A stretch of DNA of 8,489 bases from positions 1 through 8,489 of the forward strand of contig WVXN01000054.1 of the NCBI GenBank assembly GCA_011773475.1. The letters are read 5' to 3'. Source of the stretch: Candidatus Aenigmatarchaeota archaeon. GTDB lineage: Archaea; Aenigmatarchaeota; Aenigmatarchaeia; Aenigmatarchaeales; Aenigmatarchaeaceae. The notes beneath the pieces are model-generated. The model was not told the origin of the DNA. It saw nothing but the letters and a program-made list of their open reading frames with translations, and made no database searches. How positions within the stretch are numbered: position 1 is the first letter of the stretch; each line of letters begins with the position of its first letter. A program made the translations under genes and the position numbers. Positions 1 to 4,818 of this stretch are shown here, in pieces.

Positions 1-60
1 ATTTAAGAGTTCTCACATTCAATAAAAGAGTTTAAATTTGTTAACTGTTTAATTTTTTGT
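1..60 (+). promoter_or_regulatory. Promoter of the C_GCAxxG_C_C gene
   Basis: A TATA box TTTAAA lies at 31-36, with its centre about 27 bp before the ATG at 61, so transcription should begin at or next to the start codon (leaderless mRNA). An A/G-rich stretch (AATAAAAGAG, 21-30) sits where the archaeal BRE would be. There is no Shine-Dalgarno sequence before the ATG. The 15-bp word at 12-26 recurs exactly at 2775-2789. Confidence 0.7.
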
Positions 61-537
61 ATGAAAACAGTAGAGGAAGCAAAAGAATTGGCCTTAACTA
101 ATTTTAGTAGTGAATATAACTGTGCTGAAAGTGTAGTTGGAGCAATTGCAAAAGCTTATGGAAAAGATATCGATCTAGCAATGAAAATTGCAACAGGATT
201 TGGTGGCGGCGTTTCAAGACAGGGACGCGATTGTGGAGCAGTATCTGGCGCTGTTATAGGGTTCGGCCTTTTACATGGTAGGACTAATTCTGAAGAATTA
301 AGGGCAAACACATACAGACCAGTAACAATGTTTTATGAACAATTTAGAAAAAGATTTGGGAGTGTTGTTTGTAAAGATCTTTGTGGTTGTGACATTTCTA
401 CCAAAGAAGGCTTGGCAAAATTCAGGGACGGACATGTTCATAAAAATTTATGTAGTAACTTTGTCAGTGGTGCTGTAGAGATTTTTATGAATATAGAAAA
501 AAAATACATAGAAAATACTGATCACTGTACTTCTTAG
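61..537 (+). CDS. C_GCAxxG_C_C family redox protein
   Basis: This 158-residue soluble protein fits the C_GCAxxG_C_C family (putative redox-active proteins, some of which are selenoproteins elsewhere). The family signature is visible: NCAES at 20-24 (Cys21), a glycine-rich run GFGGGVSRQGRDCGAVSGA at 46-64 with Cys58, Cys104 before a GC pair (Cys108, Cys110), and Cys131 in CSNF. All signature positions are ordinary cysteines, so no selenocysteine is needed here. Cys108 and Cys110 form a C-G-C cluster next to Cys104, and I am not sure both belong to the family core. A further Cys lies near the C-terminus (Cys156). The family is thought to work in electron transfer or thiol chemistry, but its substrate is unknown. 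There is no signal peptide or membrane segment. The gene stands alone, with its own leaderless promoter, and converges on the winged-helix gene that ends at 603. Confidence 0.85.
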   Translation: MKTVEEAKELALTNFSSEYNCAESVVGAIAKAYGKDIDLAMKIATGFGGGVSRQGRDCGAVSGAVIGFGLLHGRTNSEELRANTYRPVTMFYEQFRKRFGSVVCKDLCGCDISTKEGLAKFRDGHVHKNLCSNFVSGAVEIFMNIEKKYIENTDHCTS

Positions 538-566
538 CTCAGACCCCTTTCTTTTTATTTTATAAT

Positions 567-595
567 TTCTAAATCAAAGAGAATTTAAGGATTAA
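567..595 (+). repeat. Intergenic repeat, copy 1 (TTCTAAATCAAAGAGAA type)
   Basis: This 29-bp sequence matches 4829-4857 at 27 positions without gaps. Both copies lie between the 3' ends of convergent genes, a few bases before the stop codon of the minus-strand gene. The core TTCT-7 bases-AGAGAA can pair with itself. In this copy only about five base pairs next to the loop form continuously, so the hairpin is much weaker than at 4815-4857. It may mark a 3' end or terminator for the gene at 61-537, but that is inference. Confidence 0.55.
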
Positions 596-602
596 GTTTT
601 TT

Positions 603-983
603 CTATAATAGTTTTTCTCTTCTATCTTTTTCTAACATTTTATCGAGGTATGAACTTTCTTTACCATAAGAGAAATATATTTCTGTTGTTCTCCCTCTAC
701 CCACCATATCATAATCAATGACTCCGAAATCTTTCATTTCTTTGAGCCTCTTTCTAACTATGTCTCCACTAAATCCACTCATTCTAGAAATTTTTTTTAT
801 ACTTAATTCTAAAATTAAATCTTTTTTAACGTCTCCAGGATTAACTCTTTTAACTTCTTCTCTTAAAATCTCCCAAGTTTTCATGAAACGTATATAATCA
901 GTATTAAATCTTTCTTTTCGATAATATTCTAAATCTTTTTTAGTAAATTCTCCAGGAGTTAACCAATTTGTCATCTTTTTCAC
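603..983 (-). CDS. Small winged helix-turn-helix protein, probable transcription regulator
   Basis: The protein has 126 residues. Residues 59-90 read as a helix-turn-helix (LSIKKISRMSGFS followed by a recognition-helix-like DIVRKRLKEMKDFGVI). Then comes a short beta-wing, DYDMVGRGRTTEIYFSY at 90-106, the order seen in MarR/ArsR-type winged helices, although I cannot assign a family. It is strongly basic and has no cysteine or membrane segment. The start is taken as GTG at 983, because the TATA box TTTAAA at 1007-1012 is centred 26-27 bp upstream and would give a leaderless mRNA. ATG at 974 is the alternative. The first 13 codons (MKKMTNWLTPGEF) and the whole promoter are shared with the gene at 1661-2341, while the rest of the two proteins is unrelated. 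The gene is divergent from 1064-1336, so it could regulate that gene or itself. DNA binding is an inference from the fold pattern. Confidence 0.75.
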   Translation of the reverse strand: MKKMTNWLTPGEFTKKDLEYYRKERFNTDYIRFMKTWEILREEVKRVNPGDVKKDLILELSIKKISRMSGFSGDIVRKRLKEMKDFGVIDYDMVGRGRTTEIYFSYGKESSYLDKMLEKDRREKLL

Positions 984-1038
984 TATTTGACAATAGAATA
1001 AAAATCTTTAAATGTCTTATGAAAAATCAAGATTTAAA
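945..1038 (-). repeat. Duplicated 5' cassette, copy A (two promoters plus 13 codons)
   Basis: This 94-bp block aligns without gaps to 2303-2396, with six differences (952, 962, 970, 975, 995 and 1001). It contains the first 13 codons of the winged-helix gene (945-983), that gene's TATA box (1007-1012), and an outward TATA box (1033-1038) used by the divergent gene at 1064. Four of the six differences are in the 39 coding bases (two synonymous, two changing residues) and only two are in the 55 noncoding bases. Similarity stops abruptly on both sides. Confidence 0.9.
1003..1016 (-). promoter_or_regulatory. TATA box for the winged-helix gene
   Basis: Read on the minus strand, the element is CATTTAAAG, with the TTTAAA core at 1007-1012. 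Its centre is 26-27 bp from the GTG at 983, the usual archaeal TATA-to-start-site distance, and this supports a leaderless GTG start. It is identical to the element in cassette copy B. Confidence 0.65.
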
Positions 1039-1039
1039 T
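1024..1039 (+). promoter_or_regulatory. TATA box for the gene at 1064
   Basis: The TTTAAA core at 1033-1038 is preceded by the purine-rich AATCAAGA, a plausible BRE. Its centre lies about 28 bp before the ATG at 1064, again predicting a leaderless mRNA. It is the outward promoter of cassette copy A. Confidence 0.6.
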
Positions 1040-1063
1040 CTTTAATTATTCTAATAAAATGTC

Positions 1064-1336
1064 ATGACACAAAAACCAGTTGTCCTCTATAGAACAGCTG
1101 TAGGTGAAAATGTAAGATGGATACAATATTCTATAAAGGCTAGTCCCTTTTCTTCTGTAATTGAGAGAAGAAGTGAAAACATTATTATAAGAAGTGGTTT
1201 TAATGGTCATAGGAGATCAAGACCCAATATTAGAGGACTTGAACATTTAGGAAAAATGGAGCAAGACGCATTCAGATTACCAAAGGACGAATTTGAAAAA
1301 AAGTATCCTAATATTGAATTAAATGAAGCTATCTAA
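1064..1336 (+). CDS. Hypothetical small basic protein
   Basis: I do not recognise this 90-residue protein. It is soluble and basic, with no cysteine, membrane segment or signal peptide. The middle (about residues 35-58) is arginine-rich (ERRSENIIIRSGFNGHRRSRPNIRG) and could contact nucleic acid, but no fold is evident. The C-terminal third is charged and acidic (DEFEKKYPNIELNEAI). The ATG at 1064 is supported by a TATA box centred about 28 bp upstream, and codon content is ordinary for this AT-rich window, so I treat the gene as real. It is divergent from the winged-helix gene, with 80 bp between the two start codons, and both promoters lie in the duplicated cassette. Co-regulation or a regulator/target relationship is possible but only inferred. 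Confidence 0.6.
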   Translation: MTQKPVVLYRTAVGENVRWIQYSIKASPFSSVIERRSENIIIRSGFNGHRRSRPNIRGLEHLGKMEQDAFRLPKDEFEKKYPNIELNEAI

Positions 1337-1660
1337 TAAAATCAGGATTTAAGAATTATGTAAAATCGGTTATAGGATGACTTTCTTCGTCTTCAGAATA
1401 TCTCCTTCTACGTCTTCTTCTCCAGTTAGGCGGCGCCTTTCCCATACCTTTCAACTCTCCTTCTCTTTACGTTCTATTGGATGCTTTGCTAAGGCCTTTT
1501 CCCTCATTACAAAAACATTAGGCAAATTTATCACCCCACACTTTTTAAACACTCGTTAAACCTTTCAGAATAAGAAGTATTCTTTTATTATTGGGATTCT
1601 GAGCATATATAGTCCCATATCTAATAGATTTTATAACATAGAGAAACCAGAATTTAAGAA
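1337..1660. other. 324-bp interval of odd composition, no convincing gene
   Basis: Roughly 1381-1510 is richer in G+C than its surroundings and strongly purine-biased on the minus strand, as sense strands are in this window. On the minus strand a TATA-like TTTAAA (1544-1549) could start a transcript near 1520. The open frames there are short: 1451-1507 (18 codons, ATG AGG GAA) and 1356-1445 (29 codons, seven arginines in a row). The first frame reads on to 1370 if its TGA at 1451-1453 is passed, which could mean a decayed gene. On the plus strand, 1377-1559 is open for 60 codons, is serine-rich, and has a TATA-like TTTAAG about 26 bp upstream. A small hairpin (TGGGATT/AGTCCCA) lies at 1592-1617. 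None of these is strong enough to call a gene. Confidence 0.4.
1343..1359 (+). repeat. 17-bp direct repeat, left copy
   Basis: This sequence matches 1648-1664 at 16 of 17 positions (CAGRATTTAAGAATTAT). The two copies flank the odd interval between 1337 and 1660. A looser version (GAATTTAAGGATTA) occurs at 581-594 and a weaker one at 4843-4857, all in plus orientation and all near gene 3' ends. It may therefore be a gene-end motif rather than the edge of an insertion. Confidence 0.5.
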
Positions 1661-1664
1661 TTAT
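1648..1664 (+). repeat. 17-bp direct repeat, right copy
   Basis: This is the partner of 1343-1359, differing at one base. It overlaps the stop codon (1661-1663) of the methyltransferase-like gene and runs into a T-rich stretch on the plus strand that is coding for that gene's lysine-rich tail. Confidence 0.5.
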
Positions 1665-2341
1665 TTTTTCTTCTCACCATCAATTCTAGAATAAATAATT
1701 ACTGTATCACTTACACTTCCATTTGGATTTTGTAAAACTTCTCTTATTTCTGGTCTAATAGAAAAAATTCCTGCTACCTTGTATCCATTTATTTCATCTT
1801 TATATCCAGTTCTTCTCCTTAACCTTCTAAATAAAGGATCATAATAACCACCATTAAAAAGTATAACAGATTTAGGTATCAATTGTTTAGAAGCAAGACT
1901 TTTTAATTCATATTCTACATCTTCTTCTTTATCACTTGATCTTTTAAATATCAAATTATATTCCAACTCTTCTTTAAGTGGCGGCTTTCTCCAATCAGCT
2001 CTAATAAAATCCAGATTGTCTGGTTCTTTTACTGTTTTTTTAACATGTTTTATTTCATCTTCTGTCATATATTCTAATGTGTCAATCATAATACAATGAC
2101 TCCCAAAACTTGTTAAAGTATCATGACCTGAAAACGGATAAACAAAAAGGCCATCTGGTATCATATCTTTGGCTTTTGTTTTTAACTCTTCTATAATTTC
2201 TTTGTAAGATGGTTCTTGAGAATCTCTTGCTAATTCTAGTTTTTTTCCATCCCTTCTTTTTATACCTACCTCTCTACCCCAGACTAAATTATACTCTGAA
2301 TCAAATTCTTCAGGAGTTAGCCAATTTTTCATTTTTTTCAC
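1661..2341 (-). CDS. Methyltransferase-like Rossmann-fold protein with atypical motif I
   Basis: The protein has 226 residues. The strand/helix order resembles a class I SAM-dependent methyltransferase: LFVYPFSGHDT at 65-75 in the place of motif I, CIMIDTLE at 83-90 ending in an acidic residue (Asp87), DFIRADW at 111-117 in the place of motif III, EYNLIFK at 127-133, SVILFNGG at 158-165, then two more strands (YKVAGIFSI at 187-195, DTVIIYSRI at 212-220). The classical glycine-rich GxGxG is absent and only one Gly (72) remains, so SAM binding is uncertain. No substrate can be named. The start is taken as GTG at 2341, with a TATA box at 2365-2370 centred 26-27 bp upstream; ATG at 2332 is the alternative. 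The first 13 codons and promoter are shared with the winged-helix gene. The start lies 43 bp from the stop of the Cys-rich gene upstream, but the cassette gives it its own promoter. Confidence 0.6.
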   Translation of the reverse strand: MKKMKNWLTPEEFDSEYNLVWGREVGIKRRDGKKLELARDSQEPSYKEIIEELKTKAKDMIPDGLFVYPFSGHDTLTSFGSHCIMIDTLEYMTEDEIKHVKKTVKEPDNLDFIRADWRKPPLKEELEYNLIFKRSSDKEEDVEYELKSLASKQLIPKSVILFNGGYYDPLFRRLRRRTGYKDEINGYKVAGIFSIRPEIREVLQNPNGSVSDTVIIYSRIDGEKKK

Positions 2342-2360
2342 TATTTGACAATTGAATAGA

Positions 2361-2374
2361 AATCTTTAAATGTC
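2361..2374 (-). promoter_or_regulatory. TATA box for the methyltransferase-like gene
   Basis: The TTTAAA core at 2365-2370 is centred 26-27 bp before the GTG at 2341. It is identical in sequence and position to the element at 1003-1016 in the other cassette copy. Confidence 0.65.
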
Positions 2375-2381
2375 TTATGAA

Positions 2382-2396
2382 AAATCAAGATTTAAA
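2382..2396 (+). promoter_or_regulatory. Orphan outward TATA box, antisense to the Cys-rich gene
   Basis: The AATCAAGATTTAAA sequence is the same as the one that drives the gene at 1064 from cassette copy A. Here it points into the 3' half of the gene at 2385-2654, so a transcript starting near 2420 would be antisense to that gene. No plus-strand reading frame of note follows. Activity is inferred only from identity to copy A. Confidence 0.4.
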
Positions 2397-2654
2397 CTTC
2401 ATTAAAGAAGTTTTCAATAATATACTTTGGTTTTTTTCATTTATTATTTTAGATCTTTTCAATTCATTCTCAATTCTCCTATTAATTCTGTATACTCTAC
2501 AATTAGGTTTTTTTGAACTGCATGGTCCGAAGTTTTGTCCAAAATTCGCATAAAAAAATACACTAGATAGAAAAGGATTTTTAAAAATACAATCACTTCC
2601 TATCTCATCCAATACATCTTTGCATACCCCCCTATATTCGCAATCATTACTCAT
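2385..2654 (-). CDS. Small Cys-rich protein, possible metal or Fe-S site
   Basis: The frame is open from an ATG at 2750, but I place the start at the ATG at 2654. A strong TATA box (TTTAAA, 2680-2685) is centred about 28 bp before it, and the family-like part of the protein begins there (MSNDCEYRGVCK). The longer version would add 32 hydrophobic, low-complexity residues. The 89-residue product has Cys5, Cys11, Cys22, Cys45 and Cys52, spaced C-x5-C-x10-C-x22-C-x6-C, in a compact charged and aromatic context (NPFLSSVFFYANFG between Cys22 and Cys45). This suggests a zinc or iron-sulfur binding fold, but I do not recognise the family. The C-terminal part is basic and helical. The last codons, FKS and stop, lie inside the duplicated cassette copy B. 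Confidence 0.6.
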   Translation of the reverse strand: MSNDCEYRGVCKDVLDEIGSDCIFKNPFLSSVFFYANFGQNFGPCSSKKPNCRVYRINRRIENELKRSKIINEKNQSILLKTSLMKFKS

Positions 2655-2675
2655 AACCAGAAATATTGAAACTAA

Positions 2676-2690
2676 AACATTTAAACCCAT
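2676..2690 (-). promoter_or_regulatory. TATA box that decides the start of the Cys-rich gene
   Basis: On the minus strand this reads GGGTTTAAATG, core 2680-2685. Its distance to the ATG at 2654 (about 28 bp) matches the other leaderless genes here, whereas the ATG at 2750 lies upstream of it and has no comparable box at the right distance. Confidence 0.6.
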
Positions 2691-2751
2691 TTCTTCAAAT
2701 ATGATGAAAAGTATTTGCCATATTTCTTTTGTATTTTCTTGTTTTTCCATC

Positions 2752-2775
2752 GGTTTCTTATAATAACCAGAAACC
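2752..2775. other. Short inverted repeat in the interval upstream of the Cys-rich gene
   Basis: GGTTTCT (2752-2758) and AGAAACC (2769-2775) form a perfect 7-bp inverted repeat around a 10-base AT-rich centre. It lies about 70-90 bp upstream of the Cys-rich gene's TATA box and about 30 bp past the end of the membrane-protein gene at 2807. It could be an operator or a 3'-end hairpin. I see no T-run typical of a terminator after it. Confidence 0.35.
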
Positions 2776-2789
2776 TCACATTCAATAAA
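2775..2789 (+). repeat. Intergenic 15-mer, second copy
   Basis: CTCACATTCAATAAA matches 12-26 exactly and, less well, 8357-8369 (CTCACATTC then one change). All three copies are intergenic. No function is evident. Confidence 0.45.
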
Positions 2790-2806
2790 TCCGTTTCTTT
2801 AATCTC

Positions 2807-3082
2807 TTATCTACTCACTAGACCAACAACAATAGAATATGCTCCCTTTATCATTGGTAAAATCCAGAACCAAGGAATAAAAAAACCAAATATTAACATT
2901 ATTCCTGCTATCAAATCAATAAAACCCATAAAATCAAAGAAAGATCCAGATGCAAAACTTCCTATAACTGAAAAAGTTCCCTTTAACAGAACTAGAACAC
3001 CTAAAGTAAAAGCTAAGAAATTTGGATATATTAAGGAAATTCCAACTAATACGTCTAAAAAACCTAAGATAGCCAAAAACAT
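2807..3082 (-). CDS. Small multi-pass membrane protein
   Basis: The 91-residue protein is almost entirely hydrophobic, with short polar breaks. Likely membrane segments are about residues 2-20 (FLAILGFLDVLVGISLIYP), 23-42 (LAFTLGVLVLLKGTFSVIG), 50-68 (DFMGFIDLIAGIMLIFGFF) and a fourth around 70-88 that includes IPWFWILPMIKG. It has an internal-repeat feel: GFLDVLVGISLI near the start and GFIDLIAGIMLI in the second half. That suggests duplication of a two-helix unit. No catalytic or transport motif is seen. The only plausible TATA box (3116-3121) is about 36 bp away, giving a leader of roughly 9 bases. The opposite strand is also open (2715-3131), but its translation is low-complexity Lys/Asn/Ile, as expected from the antisense of a hydrophobic gene, so I reject it. 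Confidence 0.75.
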   Translation of the reverse strand: MFLAILGFLDVLVGISLIYPNFLAFTLGVLVLLKGTFSVIGSFASGSFFDFMGFIDLIAGIMLIFGFFIPWFWILPMIKGAYSIVVGLVSR

Positions 3083-3111
3083 AAAAATACTTAATAATAA
3101 TGAAAGCTTGA

Positions 3112-3123
3112 AAAATTTAAATA
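3112..3123. promoter_or_regulatory. Single palindromic TATA box between divergent genes
   Basis: AATTTAAAT with core TTTAAA at 3116-3121 is the only good TATA-like element in the 67 bp between the start codons at 3082 (-) and 3150 (+). Its centre is about 36 bp from the former and 31 bp from the latter. It may serve both directions, giving short leaders of about 9 and 4-5 bases. Confidence 0.45.
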
Positions 3124-3149
3124 ATATCTAGTTTCTCTATATTATTATC

Positions 3150-3632
3150 ATGAAAAAAATCTATTGGCTTGTAATTGTTTTAATAGTACTTGGAATTACT
3201 TTGTTTATTTGGATTAGTGGTTCTTCTTTTACAAGTGGATATATACCGAAAAAAGGAGAATTTTTCGATACTTATGCAAAAAGTGTATACGATTTAAAAC
3301 GTCCTGGAACAACCAGTGTTAATGGAGTTGAAATAACATTAGAAGATATGACAAGCAATCAACCAGTTCAAACTAGTATCACTAAAACAATCATATATTC
3401 AGAAGAGTATCCAGAAGATAAAGATGATGGCATAGCTGAATTTAAAATCATAGTTGGAAATACTTATAAAATAACTGCCAATTTTAATGATTCTACTAAT
3501 TCTACTATTTGCACCTTTGGTACTATTGTAGATGAACGAGGAGATTCTCGATTCATAGGTACTATACATGTTATAGTTTCTAAAGAAGACACAATAGGTC
3601 CTATTGTTTGTTCTTTCGTCGGTTTCATTTAA
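3150..3632 (+). CDS. Membrane-anchored exported protein of unknown function
   Basis: The 160-residue protein begins with a classical signal anchor: MKK, then a hydrophobic helix at about residues 5-22 (YWLVIVLIVLGITLFIWI), then a Ser/Gly/Thr-rich linker. The rest (about 35-160) is polar with alternating strand-like segments (EITLEDM, TKTIIYSE, AEFKIIVGNTYKITANF, GTIHVIVSKE), so an extracellular beta-sandwich is likely. Cys121 and Cys154 could form a disulfide. Several N-x-S/T sites (N103, N113, N117) could be glycosylated outside the cell. There is no clear cleavage site or lipobox, so anchoring rather than release is favoured. I do not recognise the family. The stop codon overlaps the TATA box of the aminopeptidase gene, but the two need not be co-transcribed. 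Confidence 0.65.
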   Translation: MKKIYWLVIVLIVLGITLFIWISGSSFTSGYIPKKGEFFDTYAKSVYDLKRPGTTSVNGVEITLEDMTSNQPVQTSITKTIIYSEEYPEDKDDGIAEFKIIVGNTYKITANFNDSTNSTICTFGTIVDERGDSRFIGTIHVIVSKEDTIGPIVCSFVGFI

Positions 3633-3636
3633 ATTT
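3624..3636 (+). promoter_or_regulatory. TATA box of the aminopeptidase gene, overlapping the upstream stop codon
   Basis: CATTTAAATTT has its TTTAAA core at 3628-3633 and includes the TAA stop (3630-3632) of the exported-protein gene. Its centre lies about 33 bp before the ATG at 3664, predicting a leader of about 6-7 bases. This supports 3664 over the in-frame TTG at 3604. Confidence 0.55.
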
Positions 3637-3663
3637 TTAACTATTCTTATATTTTTAGATATT

Positions 3664-4818
3664 ATGAAAAATATTGAAAAAAGTACTTTTAAAGTTGACA
3701 AAGAATTGATTAGAATTTCTGATATTGTTATGGAAGATGTTCTAGGTGCGAAATCTGGCGAATCTATGTTAATTGTTACAAACCCAGAAGAAGATCCTCT
3801 ATCAATTTCACAATCATTATTTAATTCTGCAGTAAAATATGAAGTTGAACCAATTATTATTGTTCAACAAAGAAGATCATCAGCAGATTCGGCTGATCCC
3901 AGGGTTTTGGCAGCTATTTCAACAATGCCGGACATATATGCTTCTGTTAGCAGTCTTCGTCTTGGTCAGGATTTAGGTTTTAAAATTTTAGATCAAGAAT
4001 ACAAACGGCCTTATATAATTGAAGATAATGAAAGAGAGCATGTTTTTAGATTAGCACGTGTTATGGGTAGAGGATTCTGGTCCCCAACTATAAGAATAGA
4101 TGTATGGAAGAGACTTCTTTCTGTTGATTATCAACATATGCAACCTTTTGGAGGAAAAATAGCTGGAATTGTAACCAATGCAGAAGAAGTTTTCGTTGAA
4201 ACAGAAAAAGGAACACATCTTACTTTCGGATGTAAAGGCATGACAGCTGCATCATCAACAGGAGATTATAAAGAAAAAGGAAAAGGTGGTAATCTTCCTA
4301 CTGGTGAAGATTTTATAACACCAGAACCAGGAACAATGAATGGAGAAATAGTTTTTGATGGTGGTTTTGGGGGTTTATCTTATGGAAGTGGAAGTCTTTT
4401 TTTGAAAAATCCTATAAAAATTAGTGTTAAAAATGGTAGGGTTGAACATATAGATGGTAAAGAGGAAGCAGAAATATTAAAGAGAGAAATAGCTCTTTAT
4501 ACAAAAAGATGTTACGAAATGGCTGAAAAAGGAAATTTTGACCCTGAAAAATATGCTTTTAATGTTAAAAATATTGGAGAATTTGGTTTGGGTTTGAATC
4601 CTAGAGCAGAATTAAGAGAAGACAGCTCATTACTTGAATGGGAAAAAGTTTTAGGAAGTTGCCATTTTGCAATTGGCTATGATTTTGGCGCAGATGCATC
4701 TAAGGGACCACCACTAAATCAAACTTTAAATCATTTTGACGGTTTAATTAAAAAACCATCTGTTATAGTTGATGGAGAACCTCTCATGCAAAAAGGAAGT
4801 TATACTGTCCAATCTTAA
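3664..4818 (+). CDS. M29-type metalloaminopeptidase (leucyl aminopeptidase-like)
   Basis: This 384-residue enzyme should remove N-terminal amino acids from peptides in the cytoplasm, probably using two metal ions. The C-terminal half carries the M29 (AmpS/AmpT, thermophilic metalloprotease) pattern: GNLPTGE at 209-215, GEFGLGLNP at 305-313, CHFAIG at 333-338 and NHFDG at 356-360. Candidate metal ligands are Glu215, Glu306, His334, His357 and Asp359, assigned by motif position and not by alignment. The segment from Glu215 to Glu306 is longer than I recall for the bacterial AmpT enzyme, which would fit an archaeal subgroup. The N-terminal half is the less conserved domain. The frame extends to a TTG at 3604, but that would overlap the preceding gene and lie upstream of the TATA box, so ATG 3664 is chosen. 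The gene ends in a long stem-loop and converges on the FHA gene. Confidence 0.85.
   Translation: MKNIEKSTFKVDKELIRISDIVMEDVLGAKSGESMLIVTNPEEDPLSISQSLFNSAVKYEVEPIIIVQQRRSSADSADPRVLAAISTMPDIYASVSSLRLGQDLGFKILDQEYKRPYIIEDNEREHVFRLARVMGRGFWSPTIRIDVWKRLLSVDYQHMQPFGGKIAGIVTNAEEVFVETEKGTHLTFGCKGMTAASSTGDYKEKGKGGNLPTGEDFITPEPGTMNGEIVFDGGFGGLSYGSGSLFLKNPIKISVKNGRVEHIDGKEEAEILKREIALYTKRCYEMAEKGNFDPEKYAFNVKNIGEFGLGLNPRAELREDSSLLEWEKVLGSCHFAIGYDFGADASKGPPLNQTLNHFDGLIKKPSVIVDGEPLMQKGSYTVQS

Larger units (their letters stand above)
2303..2396 (-). repeat. Duplicated 5' cassette, copy B (two promoters plus 13 codons)
   Basis: This is the partner of 945-1038 (88 of 94 positions identical, no gaps). It carries the first 13 codons of the methyltransferase-like gene (2303-2341) and that gene's TATA box (2365-2370). 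It also carries an outward TATA box (2391-2396) with no gene to serve in that direction. Its outer end overlaps the last four codons, including the stop at 2385-2387, of the Cys-rich gene. Confidence 0.9.

Noticed and set aside
61..537. Selenocysteine in the C_GCAxxG_C_C protein
   Set aside because: All signature positions are encoded as Cys and there is no in-frame TGA.
1377..1559. 60-codon plus-strand open frame
   Set aside because: It is serine- and phenylalanine-rich and pyrimidine-loaded, which is typical of the antisense of a purine-rich strand. A TATA-like TTTAAG is about 26 bp upstream, so it is kept only as a possibility within the odd interval and not called as a gene.
2715..3131. 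138-codon plus-strand open frame
   Set aside because: It is antisense to the hydrophobic membrane gene, and its translation is Lys/Asn/Ile low complexity. No properly placed TATA box was found.
3604..3663. N-terminal extension of the aminopeptidase from TTG 3604
   Set aside because: It would overlap the preceding gene and lies mostly upstream of the TATA box at 3628-3633. The added residues are low-complexity and hydrophobic.
3399..3701. 100-codon minus-strand open frame
   Set aside because: It is antisense to the exported-protein gene and the aminopeptidase start, with an Ile/Asn/Ser-rich translation and no supporting promoter.
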